From positions 1 to 64,000 of the forward strand of contig NZ_FUWM01000009.1 in assembly GCF_900167185.1 (NCBI RefSeq): a stretch of DNA of 64,000 nt, given 5' to 3'. A program made the position numbers and the translations under genes. Of this stretch, positions 17,296-26,671 are shown piece by piece; within the stretch, counting starts at the first letter, position 1; each line of letters starts with the position of its first letter. The DNA comes from Selenihalanaerobacter shriftii (GTDB lineage: Bacteria; Bacillota; Halanaerobiia; Halobacteroidales; Acetohalobiaceae). The notes beneath the pieces were generated by a model. It made no database searches, was not told the origin of the DNA, and was given only the letters and a program-made list of their open reading frames with translations.

Positions 17296-18669
17296 ATGAA
17301 ATATATTAATCAAATCATTAAAATATTAGATCGGTATGAAGGTGATGGTTATTTAGTAGGTGGTTTTGTTCGTGATTACTTATTAAATAGAGAAAGTAAT
17401 GATATAGATTTAGCTATTAATGTCCAAGTAAAAGAAGTCGCAAGAGAATTTTGTGACATAGTAAATGGTAGTTTTGTGGTATTGGATGATTTGCATAATA
17501 TTTATCGAGTTGTTATAGATGATATGATTTATGATTTTACTCCAGTAGTTGGCAATTCCATAAAAGAGGATTTGCTTAATAGGGATTTTACTATAAATGC
17601 TGTAGCTATTTCTTTGTCTACTATAAATTTTACTAATCAGGGGTATAAGATTAAGAAAATGATTGACCCTACGAATGGTAGAGAAGATATTAATAATGGA
17701 GTAATTAGAGCTGTAAATAAAAAGGTATTTAGAGAAGACCCCCTTAGGTTATTTAGAGCCATTAGATTTAAAGCAGAATTAAATTTCACTATTGAAAAAA
17801 ATACAGAAGTAATTATGAAAGAAAATCCTAAAATGATTAAAGATATAGCCAGGGAGCGGATTCATGATGAATTAATCAAAATATTAAATACTAAAAGAGC
17901 GGCTAAAAACTTGTTCTATTTAGAGAATGAATTTTCATTATTATCGAATTTAATTTCTGATGTTAATGAATTAAAAGAGATAGGAGAATGTAAGTATCAT
18001 CGAGAGGATGTTTGGACTCATTCCTTATACGCAGTTAAGAAGTTAGAGCAATTATTAGAAGAGGATTATTGGAATAAAAGAATCGATAGTGATAAAATAC
18101 CATTACTCAAATTTGCTACTCTTTTTCATGATTTAGGTAAGTTAATCACTGAAGAGGTAATAGATGGTGAAATTCATTTCTATGGCCATGATAAAGAAGG
18201 AGCTAAATATATAGAACCGATTTTAAGAGAATTATGTTTTAGTAAAAAATCAATTACATATATTAAAAAAATAATTAGATATCATATGCGGCCATTATCT
18301 TTATATTATGCTGATAACTTAACAGATAAAGGAAAGTATCGTTTCTTTAGAACAGTTGAATCTTCAGTTGTAGATGTCTGTCTATTAGCTGCAGCAGATA
18401 CTCTAAGTACTAAATTATTAAATAGTCGTCAGGATGAAATCAAAGATAATCTTGCCTTCTTAAAGGAGCTTATTAAAGAGTGGCAAGAAGTAGAAGAAAG
18501 AACAGCAGAGCCTCTATTAACTGGATATGATATAATAGAAATCTTTTCTATAGAAGAAGGGCCTCAAATTGGTGAAATTTTAAAAGAAGTAAACGAAGCT
18601 CAGGCACAAGGTTTGATTACAAATTATCAAGAAGCAATTGAATATATAAAGAATATTATAAATCAATAG
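17296..18669 (+). CDS. CCA tRNA nucleotidyltransferase / poly(A) polymerase family protein with HD domain
   Basis: 457 residues. Class II nucleotidyltransferase head (GGFVRDYLL and the NDIDLAI metal-binding aspartates, residues about 20-40), RNA-binding region (DPLRLFRAIRFKAEL), and a C-terminal HD domain (FHDLGKLI at about 280, YGHDKEGA). Bacterial members add or repair the CCA end of tRNA, and the HD domain gives phosphohydrolase activity. Start follows gtgaaaggaagttaatc. Full CCA addition versus only A addition cannot be settled by reading. Confidence 0.9.
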   Translation: MKYINQIIKILDRYEGDGYLVGGFVRDYLLNRESNDIDLAINVQVKEVAREFCDIVNGSFVVLDDLHNIYRVVIDDMIYDFTPVVGNSIKEDLLNRDFTINAVAISLSTINFTNQGYKIKKMIDPTNGREDINNGVIRAVNKKVFREDPLRLFRAIRFKAELNFTIEKNTEVIMKENPKMIKDIARERIHDELIKILNTKRAAKNLFYLENEFSLLSNLISDVNELKEIGECKYHREDVWTHSLYAVKKLEQLLEEDYWNKRIDSDKIPLLKFATLFHDLGKLITEEVIDGEIHFYGHDKEGAKYIEPILRELCFSKKSITYIKKIIRYHMRPLSLYYADNLTDKGKYRFFRTVESSVVDVCLLAAADTLSTKLLNSRQDEIKDNLAFLKELIKEWQEVEERTAEPLLTGYDIIEIFSIEEGPQIGEILKEVNEAQAQGLITNYQEAIEYIKNIINQ

Positions 18670-18675
18670 TAATGG

Positions 18676-18712
18676 AAAACCTCTCAACTTGAGAGGTTTT
18701 TTTATTTTAATA
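18676..18712 (+). terminator. Rho-independent terminator
   Basis: AAAACCTCTCAA / TTGAGAGGTTTT stem followed by tttatttt, directly after the nucleotidyltransferase gene. Confidence 0.88.
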
Positions 18713-18803
18713 GTATAATCTTAGTCCTTTATGCGTATCTATTTATACTAAAGTCAATGACTATATGAAAGTAGTCAGGAGTTAAAGAAAGGAGGGGACT
18801 TAG

Positions 18804-19739
18804 ATTTTTAAAAGATTAAATTTATTGATGATCTTAATAATTATTTTTGGATGTACTTTAACTATATTCGCAATTGAATCGGGACCCACTTGTGATTGTG
18901 GTCAACTTCGTATTTTGGGTTTAAAGCAGTCAAGAATGCAAGGTCAAGATGTTCAGGAATTACAACGGCAATTAAAAGAATTAGGTTTTTATAAACGAGA
19001 ATTAAATTTAGTCTATGACTGGAATACATATTTAGCAGTTAATAAATTTCAAAAAGCTAATAATTTAACAATTGATGGAATAGTTGATGAAAAAACTTGG
19101 TTAAATTTAGCTCAAGCTTTGGATAAGGGAAAGAGTCAAGAAGTTGCTAGTGAAAAATTAAAGCCACCAGAGGGAGAGGTTTTTCTTTTAATAGATGCAT
19201 ATAAGAAACAAATGACGGTTTATTCAGATGGTGAACCATACCATAAATTCCCGGTAGCTGTAGGAAAACCTTCGACTAAATCGCCGATTGGTGAGTGGGC
19301 AGTTATTGCTAAAGATGCTCATTGGGGTGGAGGATTTGGTGTTCGTTGGATGAGACTAAATGTACCGTGGGGAATTTATGGAATGCACGGCACTAATAAG
19401 CCTGGGTCTATTGGAACAGCAGCTAGCCATGGCTGTATTAGAATGTTTAATAGACATGTAAAGATACTCTATTCGTGGGTAGATGTTGGTACTAGAGTAA
19501 AGATTATTGGAAGAAGAGATCCGATTAAAATAACTCATAATCTTCGTTCTGGACAGTCAGGGAAAGATGTATTGTTATTTCAAGAGAAATTAAGAGAACA
19601 TGGTTTAGATCCTGGTTATACAGATGGAAGATTTGGTGATAGTACTAAAAAAGCGATGAAAGATTTTAAGTATATTTATGGTTTGAAAGATGATTTAGTT
19701 GGAGATGAAAATACATTTTATATTTTAAATATTAAATAA
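18804..19739 (+). CDS. L,D-transpeptidase with two peptidoglycan-binding domains (probable ATT start)
   Basis: YkuD catalytic domain (about residues 125-230) with the SHGCIRM active-site motif (Cys nucleophile), flanked by two PG_binding_1 domains (SRMQGQDVQELQRQL and SGQSGKDVLLFQEKL). It cross-links or modifies peptidoglycan outside the membrane. Start choice: the first ATG/TTG (18825/18828) yields a signal helix with no positive charge and no SD. An ATT at 18804, 6 nt after the very strong SD aaaggagggg (18788-18797), adds FKRLNLL and makes a complete signal peptide. The frame is closed just upstream by TAG. The ATT start is therefore inferred. Confidence 0.88.
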   Translation: MFKRLNLLMILIIIFGCTLTIFAIESGPTCDCGQLRILGLKQSRMQGQDVQELQRQLKELGFYKRELNLVYDWNTYLAVNKFQKANNLTIDGIVDEKTWLNLAQALDKGKSQEVASEKLKPPEGEVFLLIDAYKKQMTVYSDGEPYHKFPVAVGKPSTKSPIGEWAVIAKDAHWGGGFGVRWMRLNVPWGIYGMHGTNKPGSIGTAASHGCIRMFNRHVKILYSWVDVGTRVKIIGRRDPIKITHNLRSGQSGKDVLLFQEKLREHGLDPGYTDGRFGDSTKKAMKDFKYIYGLKDDLVGDENTFYILNIK

Positions 19740-19753
19740 AGGGGGGGTTAGGT

Positions 19754-21178
19754 GTGCTAGAAAAATTAAAGTCTAATTTTGATTGGCCTATATTAATTGG
19801 GATGATAGGATTAATTATTATTGTTACCTCGGCTTTAACATTTTATCTTAGCTATAAAGATCAGCAAGGTTTTACAATTGATCCTAAAGTAGAATTAGTG
19901 GCTGACAAGGAATATCAAATAACTTATTGGGATTATCCCCTCTTTATTGGTCAAGATGCAGAGTATAAAAAGTTTTTACAAGAAACAATTACAGAATTTA
20001 ATGATATGTATCCGAATATTAAAGTGAAGTATGAATTACTATCATTTATAGAAGGCAGAAATAAATTGAAGAAAAGGTTAACAGAAGGGAAACCACCTGA
20101 TATATATAATGATTTATTTGGTACTAAATTAATAAGTGAAGAATATCAGATTCCAGTTAATATATTCTTTGCCGAGAATGAAATAGAAGACTATAATCAG
20201 TTAGGAACTTCAGCATTTACTTATGATCAAAAAGTATGGGGATTACCGAATTGGTTATTACCTCAAGTTTGGGTTGGGAATCGCAAATTACTTACTAAGA
20301 CAGATTTAGACCTGAGTAGAGTTAAAGAAAAAGGCTGGCCATGGGAGACTTTTTACCAAACAGCTAAAGAAATCAAAGGTTTAAATAAAAAAAGTTGTAT
20401 AATCTTTAATCCATATAATTCAGAATTGTTTTATCAATTATTAAGTATGAATGACAGTCAGGAACTAGTTTCTAAAGAAGGTAAATTGCTTTTGACAGAG
20501 AAGAATTTAAAAGGTACTTTTGAATATTTAGATGATTTACGTAGTCATAAAGTATTCTATGAAGAACCAGAAGAGATGAATAAAAAATTACTACCTTATT
20601 TTTGGCAAGGTAGAGCAGGAGTGATTGCTCCAGTTAATTTATGGTTATTAAATAATTTGTATCAGCGAGATAAAAAAGAAAAGAATGTAGAATTAACTTT
20701 ATTACCGATACCTACTAATGATCCTGAAGTGAGTAAAGTACCGCTAAAGGTAAGAGGTTTAGTGCTTTTTAGACAAGAAGAGTATAAAGGGGACGATCAT
20801 ACAAAAGCTGTTTATAAATTTGCTAAGTTTCTTAATCAACAGAAATCACTTTTTATAGCTAAGAAGTTAAGAGTGGTACCAAGTTATCTACCTTTAATTT
20901 CTCATTGGAAGCAAGAAGTAAATCTAACAACTGATATTCAAAATCAACTATTGACTTATGTAGACCGTGGTAGTTATAAGGAGTTAAGTGGTTTTAATAA
21001 TGAGAAATTAGAGTTAGAGATTAAGCAAGTGATTGATGAGCGGTACGAATCATTCTGGTTAGAAGGAGAATCTATTCCTAAAGTAAGTAGAGAAATCTTA
21101 AATATTGCTGAAGATATATTAAATGTTACTGATAATGAAAAGAATAAGGTCGAAAAAAAGAATGAAGATAAAAAATGA
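19754..21178 (+). CDS. Extracellular solute-binding protein (ABC sugar type), membrane-anchored
   Basis: 474 residues from a GTG behind aaaggggggg. An N-terminal helix (about 13-33) without a lipobox acts as anchor or uncleaved signal. The mature part follows the family-1 solute-binding fold (ITYWDYPLF, FNDMYPNIKVKYE, GKPPDIY, WQGRAGVIAP). ABC permease and ATPase genes are absent, so the ligand is unknown. It starts 14 bp after the L,D-transpeptidase, suggesting cotranscription and possibly a cell-envelope role. Confidence 0.85.
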   Translation: MLEKLKSNFDWPILIGMIGLIIIVTSALTFYLSYKDQQGFTIDPKVELVADKEYQITYWDYPLFIGQDAEYKKFLQETITEFNDMYPNIKVKYELLSFIEGRNKLKKRLTEGKPPDIYNDLFGTKLISEEYQIPVNIFFAENEIEDYNQLGTSAFTYDQKVWGLPNWLLPQVWVGNRKLLTKTDLDLSRVKEKGWPWETFYQTAKEIKGLNKKSCIIFNPYNSELFYQLLSMNDSQELVSKEGKLLLTEKNLKGTFEYLDDLRSHKVFYEEPEEMNKKLLPYFWQGRAGVIAPVNLWLLNNLYQRDKKEKNVELTLLPIPTNDPEVSKVPLKVRGLVLFRQEEYKGDDHTKAVYKFAKFLNQQKSLFIAKKLRVVPSYLPLISHWKQEVNLTTDIQNQLLTYVDRGSYKELSGFNNEKLELEIKQVIDERYESFWLEGESIPKVSREILNIAEDILNVTDNEKNKVEKKNEDKK

Positions 21179-21187
21179 ATAATAGAG

Positions 21188-21219
21188 TTGACATATTTAG
21201 TGATTTATGTTATTATAAT
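21188..21219 (+). promoter_or_regulatory. Promoter of the metY-metX operon
   Basis: TTGACA at 21188-21193 with TATTAT (17-bp spacer) or TATAAT (20-bp spacer) ending at 21219, immediately before the SAM riboswitch. Confidence 0.65.
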
Positions 21220-21244
21220 TTAAAGTAAAAAGTTAATATGAATG

Positions 21245-21366
21245 AAAGCTCTTATTAAGAGTGGCTGAGGGACTGGCCCGATGAAGCCCGGCAACCGGCA
21301 TTCGTTTAGAATGCAATGGTGCCAAATCCTGCAACGAAAAAATTTTCGTTGAGAGATGAGAGAGGA
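21245..21366 (+). ncRNA. SAM-I (S-box) riboswitch aptamer
   Basis: Canonical S-box elements in order: P1 strand CTCTTATTAAGAG, GAGGGACTGGCCCGATGAAG, CCCGGCAACC, GGTGCCAAATCCTGC and the closing GAGAGATGAGAG. It binds S-adenosylmethionine and controls the downstream terminator, so the metYX genes are off when SAM is plentiful. Confidence 0.97.
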
Positions 21367-21387
21367 GTATAATTATAATAAATTATA

Positions 21388-21422
21388 AACCTCTTCTCAT
21401 CAGAGAAGAGGTTTTTTTATTT
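21388..21422 (+). terminator. Expression-platform terminator of the SAM riboswitch
   Basis: AAACCTCTTCTC / GAGAAGAGGTTT stem with atca loop and T7 tract. The gagagaggag strand before it can act in the alternative antiterminator fold. Confidence 0.9.
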
Positions 21423-21447
21423 TTAATTAAAAATGGAGGTAATAAAT

Positions 21448-22644
21448 ATGACAAAAGAAGAAAAAAGAAATTTAGGATTTGACACACTGTCTTTACACGC
21501 AGGATATGAACCAGAGGAAACAACTGGGTCAAGAGCGGTGCCTATTTATCAGACAACATCTTATGTATTTAATGATGCTGACCATGCAGCACGATTATTT
21601 GCTTTAGAGGAAGAAGGGAATATTTATACTAGAATTGGAAATCCGACTCACTCAGCATTTGAGAAGCGAATAGCAGCTTTAGAGGGAGGCGAAGCAGCTT
21701 TAGCTACATCATCAGGGATGGCAGCTATTAATTTAACTATATTAGGTTTATTAGAGGCAGGAGATGAAATTGTTTCTTCTAGATGTATCTATGGTGGAAC
21801 TTATAATCTCTTTTCAGTGACTTTACCAAAGTATGGGATTGAGACTACATTTGTAGATCCAGATGATTTAGATGCCTGGGAAGAGGCTATTACTGAAAAT
21901 ACAAAAGTTCTTTATTTAGAATCACCTGGTAATCCACTTTTAAATATTGTTGATATCAAAAAAGTAGCAGAAATTGCTCATGAAAATGATATTACAGTAG
22001 TCTTTGATAATACTTTTAATACTCCTTACTTATGTCAACCTTTAAGTTTAGGAGCAGATATTGTGGTTCATTCGGCAACTAAATATATAGGAGGTCATGG
22101 AAGTTCTATAGGAGGAGTTATTGTTGGTTCAGAAGATTTTATTTTTAAAGTTAGAACTGAAGGATATCGTGACACAGGTCCAGCTTTAAGTCCAATGAAT
22201 TCGTGGTTATTTATTCAGGGATTAGAAACACTCTCTTTACGTATGGAAAGACATTCAGAAAATGCACAACAAGTAGCAGAATGGTTAGAAGAACATGATC
22301 AAGTAGAGTGGATTAAATATCCAGGATTAGAGAGTCATCCACAACATGAATTAGCTAAAAAACAACAAGAGAATTTTGGAGGTATGGTCTGTTTTGAAAT
22401 TAAAGGTGGCTTTGAAGCTGGTAAGAAGCTAATTAATAGTGTAGAGTTATGTTCACTTTTAGCCAACGTAGGTGACACTAGAACATTAATTATTCATCCG
22501 GCTTCGACTACTCATGAACAATTAGGAAAAGAGGAGCAAGAAGAAGCTGGTATTACTGAAGGTTTAATTAGATTATCGGTAGGGATTGAGAATGTAGAAG
22601 ATATAATTGCCGATTTAAAGCAAGCATTTGCAACTATTGATTAG
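21448..22644 (+). CDS. metY: O-acetylhomoserine aminocarboxypropyltransferase (sulfhydrylase)
   Basis: 398 residues from the ATG at 21448 (SD tggaggt; an ATG at 21433 would overlap the SD). Cys/Met metabolism PLP enzyme: N-terminal [23 protein letters not shown] lysine in [16 protein letters not shown], and [15 protein letters not shown] near the C-terminus, typical of the MetY branch. It makes homocysteine directly from O-acetylhomoserine and sulfide, fitting a sulfide-producing organism. Controlled by the SAM riboswitch. Confidence 0.95.
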   Translation: MTKEEKRNLGFDTLSLHAGYEPEETTGSRAVPIYQTTSYVFNDADHAARLFALEEEGNIYTRIGNPTHSAFEKRIAALEGGEAALATSSGMAAINLTILGLLEAGDEIVSSRCIYGGTYNLFSVTLPKYGIETTFVDPDDLDAWEEAITENTKVLYLESPGNPLLNIVDIKKVAEIAHENDITVVFDNTFNTPYLCQPLSLGADIVVHSATKYIGGHGSSIGGVIVGSEDFIFKVRTEGYRDTGPALSPMNSWLFIQGLETLSLRMERHSENAQQVAEWLEEHDQVEWIKYPGLESHPQHELAKKQQENFGGMVCFEIKGGFEAGKKLINSVELCSLLANVGDTRTLIIHPASTTHEQLGKEEQEEAGITEGLIRLSVGIENVEDIIADLKQAFATID

Positions 22645-22676
22645 TTTTTAAGTTTAACTGGAAGGAAGGGAGAGTT

Positions 22677-23825
22677 ATGAGTATTTGTAATAGAGAAGTA
22701 GAGTATATTAGTGATGAGGTGAGTTTAACTTCACCACACAATCTGACTCTTTTTGATGCTAAAGAGAAATTTAAGACTGAATCCGGTAAAGAGTTAGGGC
22801 CTATAGAAATTAATTATGAAACATATGGTAGATTAAATTCTAATCAAGATAATGTAATTTTAATTGTTCATCATTTAACAGCTAACGCCCATACTGCCGG
22901 TAAATATCAGACAGGTGATCAAGAAGTAGGTTGGTGGAATAATTTAATTGGTCCAAATAAAGCAATTGACACCAATAAATATTATGTAATTTGTAGTAAT
23001 GTGTTAGGGAGCTGCTATGGCACAACTGGTCCTGCTTCTATTAATCCAGAGACAGGAAGAGAGTATGGAACTGATTTTCCTGTAATAACAATTAAAGATA
23101 TGATTAAGCTACAGAAAGCATTATTAGATAAATTAGGGATTAATCATCTTCGAGCAGTAATTGGTGGTTCCATGGGAGGTATGCAAGCCTTAAAGTGGGC
23201 AGTAGAGTATCCAGATTTTGTAGATAAGGTAATACCAATTGGAACACCAGGAAGACTTAAAGCTCAAAGTATAGCATATAATCAAATAGCAATTGAGGCT
23301 ATCAAAAATGATCCAGATTGGCAAAAAGGAGATTATTATGGCTCTGGTCGTTATCCGAAGAAAGGGATGGCATTAGCTAGAAAGATTGGGATGATTACTT
23401 TTAGAAGCCCTGAATCTTTTCAGAATAAATTTGGTAGAGAAGAGTTGGAAAGAAAAGATTTTTATACCCTTGATAGTCAGTTTAAAATAAATAGTTATTT
23501 AGATTATCAAGGACAAAAGTTTATCGAACGTTTTGATGCAAATTCATTCTTATATCTTACTAAAGCCATGGATCTTTTTGATTTGGGTAGAGGATATGAC
23601 TCATTTTCAACAGCTTTAAGTCGAATTCAAGCTAAAGTACTGTTGATTACTATTAATTCGGATCAACTTTTTCCACCAGAAGAATCATTAGAAGTAGTAA
23701 ATATATTACAGCAGATGGGGAAATGGGCTGAACATTATGAGATAGATTCTAAACTTGGACACGATTCATTTTTAGTTGAGTTTGATAAATTCAAATTTCC
23801 AATTAGTGATTTTCTTAATAAATAA
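22677..23825 (+). CDS. metX: Homoserine O-acetyltransferase
   Basis: 382 residues, alpha/beta hydrolase of the MetX family: NVILIVHHLTANAHTAG oxyanion region, nucleophile elbow GGSMGGMQALKWA (Ser), catalytic Asp in ITINSDQLFPPEES and His in GHDSFLVEFD. Acetylates homoserine with acetyl-CoA, supplying the MetY substrate. The start follows ggaagggagagtt, 32 bp after metY. Confidence 0.95.
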   Translation: MSICNREVEYISDEVSLTSPHNLTLFDAKEKFKTESGKELGPIEINYETYGRLNSNQDNVILIVHHLTANAHTAGKYQTGDQEVGWWNNLIGPNKAIDTNKYYVICSNVLGSCYGTTGPASINPETGREYGTDFPVITIKDMIKLQKALLDKLGINHLRAVIGGSMGGMQALKWAVEYPDFVDKVIPIGTPGRLKAQSIAYNQIAIEAIKNDPDWQKGDYYGSGRYPKKGMALARKIGMITFRSPESFQNKFGREELERKDFYTLDSQFKINSYLDYQGQKFIERFDANSFLYLTKAMDLFDLGRGYDSFSTALSRIQAKVLLITINSDQLFPPEESLEVVNILQQMGKWAEHYEIDSKLGHDSFLVEFDKFKFPISDFLNK

Positions 23826-23840
23826 TACTTTGCTAATATA

Positions 23841-23876
23841 AATCCTAAGCAGATATCTGCTTAGGATTTTTTTATT
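23841..23876 (+). terminator. Rho-independent terminator of metYX
   Basis: AATCCTAAGCAGAT / ATCTGCTTAGGATT stem followed by a T7 run. Confidence 0.9.
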
Positions 23877-23906
23877 ATAATTGTTATAATAATGGTCTCT
23901 AATAAC

Positions 23907-23924
23907 TTAGTCACTTATGACTAA
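23907..23924. promoter_or_regulatory. 18-bp dyad upstream of the VWA gene
   Basis: TTAGTCA-ctta-TGACTAA is a perfect inverted repeat about 100 bp before the VWA gene. It is too short and lacks a T tail for a terminator, so it could be an operator. No known regulator is assigned. Confidence 0.35.
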
Positions 23925-24026
23925 TAATCTTTAACAAACAAAGCAGGAAGATAATTCTTACTATGGAATTATAATTATTAAGGTTAGTATAATACTCAAG
24001 AATATTTAAAAAGGAGTCATTTAAAA

Positions 24027-25463
24027 ATGAGTTATGAGCCTACTAAATTAGAAGTGGAAAATATAATGACAAATCAGGATGATACTAAAGTTCCTAATCA
24101 TATTGAAAATAATATAATTAAATTCATTCGGATTTTAAGAAGTTTAGGTATTAGAATTAGTTTGGTGGAGACCATTGATGCTATGGATTCATTAAATATA
24201 GTAAATATAGCCAAAAGAAGTGAATTTAAAATTGCTTTGCGTTCATTAATAGTTAAAAATTATGAAGAGAAGGTGATTTATGATAGGGCGTTTGATTTAT
24301 TTTTTATGCCTGAAGAAATTGAAATGGACGAAAAAGAAGTAGAAGATAATAATGATGAAGAAGTAATTCATGATGCCATTGAACGTAAAGATTTAAAGGA
24401 TAAGGAAAAGAAATTAGATGATCTAGAATTAGAATTAGATTTAGATGATGAACAACAAGAGTTATATGATGAATTAGATCCTGAAGTTAAAGAAAAGGTG
24501 AGTGAACAAGTTAGAGATAAGTTTGGCGAAGCACTTTTATATGCTCCAAAGACTAAATCGATGGTTAATAATTTTATTCGTGGTAGTTTAAAATACTGGA
24601 AAGCAAAATTAAATGAAAATAGAGATGGTCTTATTGATTTAGAATCAAGTCTAGATGTTAAAAAAACTGGAGATCAGGAATTAGATAAGACTTTACGAAA
24701 AATAGTAAATAAATTAGATGAAGAATCAGAGTTTCTTCTTGCTAAGGATATAAAAGAAATAGCAGATGAAGAAATGGGTGAAGTTACTGAGATTATTAAA
24801 CGTCTTACGCGTAAATTAGCTACAAAATTATCTAGAAGATATAAGAGGAGTAATAAGAATAAGAAGATAGATTTGCGTGCTACATTACGTAAGAATATTA
24901 AATATGGAGGTTCGTTGATTGATTTAAGTTATAAAAGTCAAAAGGTACAGAAGCCAAAATTTTTGTTAATCTGTGATGTATCAGATTCTATGGCTAAGTA
25001 TTCAAGTTTTGTACTCCAATTTGTTTATGGGCTTTCTAGTGTCGTTAAAGAGATTGAAAGCTTTATATTTGCAGAAGATTTAGAACGAATAACAGATTAT
25101 TTTATTGATGATAATTCTTTTGAAAATCAGATGTCAAAAATAATAGCAGAAAGTGAAGGATGGGGAGGTTCAACTAATTTAAATCAAGCATTAGAAACAT
25201 TTAATCGAAATTATAAATCTTTACTTACTTCTAGAACAGTAGTATTTATTGTTAGTGATACCAAAACCCTCAGGTTAAGAAAAGCAGTACAGAAGATAAA
25301 AGATATAAACCAACAAGTTAAAGAGATAATGTGGTTAAATACACTGCCTAAAGCAGCTTGGAGGAATAGAAAATCTGTTGAATTATTTCAAAAACATTCT
25401 CAAATGTTTAAATGTAATATGATAAAAGATTTACAAAGAATAATTAAAGAAGAATTTTTATAG
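24027..25463 (+). CDS. CoxE-like VWA domain protein
   Basis: 478 residues. N-terminal helical part (about 20-90) resembling CoxE proteins, a strongly acidic coiled linker (about 95-160), a basic region, then a VWA domain (about 310-478) with the MIDAS motif DVSDSMA, GGSTNLNQAL and VFIVSDTKT. Family members usually work with a MoxR AAA+ ATPase in metalloenzyme maturation, but no MoxR gene is adjacent. SD aaaaggagt. The function here is unknown. Confidence 0.85.
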   Translation: MSYEPTKLEVENIMTNQDDTKVPNHIENNIIKFIRILRSLGIRISLVETIDAMDSLNIVNIAKRSEFKIALRSLIVKNYEEKVIYDRAFDLFFMPEEIEMDEKEVEDNNDEEVIHDAIERKDLKDKEKKLDDLELELDLDDEQQELYDELDPEVKEKVSEQVRDKFGEALLYAPKTKSMVNNFIRGSLKYWKAKLNENRDGLIDLESSLDVKKTGDQELDKTLRKIVNKLDEESEFLLAKDIKEIADEEMGEVTEIIKRLTRKLATKLSRRYKRSNKNKKIDLRATLRKNIKYGGSLIDLSYKSQKVQKPKFLLICDVSDSMAKYSSFVLQFVYGLSSVVKEIESFIFAEDLERITDYFIDDNSFENQMSKIIAESEGWGGSTNLNQALETFNRNYKSLLTSRTVVFIVSDTKTLRLRKAVQKIKDINQQVKEIMWLNTLPKAAWRNRKSVELFQKHSQMFKCNMIKDLQRIIKEEFL

Positions 25464-25465
25464 AA

Positions 25466-25500
25466 AGTCAGTAGTTAATCTACTGGCTTTTTATATTTCT
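25466..25500 (+). terminator. Rho-independent terminator
   Basis: AAAGTCAGTAG / CTACTGGCTTT stem (one G-T pair) with ttaat loop and tttatattt tail, just after the VWA gene. Confidence 0.8.
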
Positions 25501-25573
25501 ATCAAGTTTTTATTAAGTAGCTTCAATTCCTAAACCATTATGTGAATAAATTATCTTAATCTTACTCTGATCT

Positions 25574-26098
25574 TTATTTTTTAATAGTTATTGTTTTTAG
25601 TTTAAAAAAATATATCACTCCAAATGTTAATATATTTCTACCTTTATTAGGGCCAGGATTCCCTAATTGATGTCCACCATTGGACATATGGCGATAAGAA
25701 ATATAGAAATTATCATAGCCTATAGAGATAGATTCAGTAAACATATTATGAGAGGATAGATAGTCATCAGTATTGTTTACATATCCTATGCCTAGAGATA
25801 TTTTTCCATAAAGAGAATCTGTGAAATCTCTCCAGTAACCTATTTCACTAAATAGGTAAGTTGTAGAATGCTTTTGATTTATAGTTCCGCCAAACACTTG
25901 ATAGTAGATATTCTTTTTTCTATATCCATATCCTACTTGAACAACATTTAGGTTTTCAATATCATTATATACACCTGTAGCTATTGAACCTGTCTCCAGT
26001 ATATAAAATTTTTCTGCATAAGAGATATTATTAAAAAATAAAGTAAATAGAATTAAGGTAAGCAGGGTCATTATAATTTTGAATTTTATTTTAGTCAT
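25574..26098 (-). CDS. PagL-like lipid A 3-O-deacylase / acyloxyacyl hydrolase family outer-membrane protein
   Basis: 174 residues from the ATG with first base 26098 (SD aggaggt; the GTG at 26110 overlaps the SD). Signal peptide (about 1-27, ending SYAEK), then alternating beta-strand segments rich in aromatic residues, consistent with an 8-strand barrel ending in IYFF. The motif YRHMSNGGHQLGNPGPN resembles the PagL active site (His-Ser in HxSN, followed by NPGxN). PagL removes a 3-hydroxyacyl chain from lipid A in the outer membrane, so this supports a diderm cell. Enzymatic assignment is by motif only. Confidence 0.72.
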   Translation of the reverse strand: MTKIKFKIIMTLLTLILFTLFFNNISYAEKFYILETGSIATGVYNDIENLNVVQVGYGYRKKNIYYQVFGGTINQKHSTTYLFSEIGYWRDFTDSLYGKISLGIGYVNNTDDYLSSHNMFTESISIGYDNFYISYRHMSNGGHQLGNPGPNKGRNILTFGVIYFFKLKTITIKK

Positions 26099-26219
26099 GA
26101 GAATGAGCACCTCCTATTATATCATATGAAATATGTATAGAATTTGTTTAAATTGAAATCATAATTAATAATTAAGGATTTATTTTTAACAATTAAATTT
26201 ACCAAGGAGGAACTTTATA

Positions 26220-26492
26220 ATGACCCAACAATCACATGTACATTGTACTGTTGATAATTGCCAATGGTGGTCTGAACCAAATTTATGTGTTGCGGAAAAG
26301 TTATTAGTTACTAGTGATGATTTTGCTAAAAAACTTCCTAATGAAATAGATGTTGAAGAGACCAATCAAATTGTTAATCAAGAAGGTTTATCACCGGTTA
26401 CAGAATGTTATCAAAGTTGTTGTAAAACTTTTGTCCCTCGTGATAAGTATCAACGAGGAGAGGGAGGTACTAACCCTAATCAATTAACTTAA
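26220..26492 (+). CDS. DUF1540 domain protein
   Basis: 90 residues with cysteine-rich DUF1540 features: HCTVDNCQWWSEPNLCVAEKL at the N-terminus and TECYQSCCKTFVP near the end. The cysteines probably bind a metal. Function is unknown; DUF1540 proteins are common in spore-forming Firmicutes. SD aaggaggaa. Confidence 0.85.
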   Translation: MTQQSHVHCTVDNCQWWSEPNLCVAEKLLVTSDDFAKKLPNEIDVEETNQIVNQEGLSPVTECYQSCCKTFVPRDKYQRGEGGTNPNQLT

Positions 26493-26526
26493 TGTAGATT
26501 TTTATAATGAACTGCCTTTAATTATC

Positions 26527-26555
26527 TTGTTTATAAAGAATAAAAATGTTATAAT
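26527..26555 (+). promoter_or_regulatory. Promoter of thiT-thiN
   Basis: TTGTTT (26527-26532), 17-bp spacer, TATAAT (26550-26555); transcription would begin just before the TPP aptamer. Confidence 0.7.
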
Positions 26556-26579
26556 GATTAACAGAACTAAATATTGGAA

Positions 26580-26664
26580 CACTAGGGGTGCCTGTTTTAG
26601 GCTGAGAGGCTATCTAGCTGACCCTTAAACCTGATCTAGATAATGCTAGCGCAGGAAAGTGGTT
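26580..26664 (+). ncRNA. TPP (THI-box) riboswitch aptamer
   Basis: Consensus parts are present: AGGGGTGCC, GGCTGAGAGG, GACCCTTAAACCTGATCTAG, ATAATGCTAGCGCAGGAAAG. It senses thiamine pyrophosphate and represses the thiamine uptake and pyrophosphorylation genes that follow. Confidence 0.97.
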
Positions 26665-26671
26665 AGATACT

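Noticed and set aside
25513-25584. 24-codon minus-strand extension (IYSHNGLGIEAT) that a one-base deletion would join to the PagL-like gene
   Set aside because: The barrel already ends with an aromatic strand (IYFF), so a frameshift is not needed to explain the protein.
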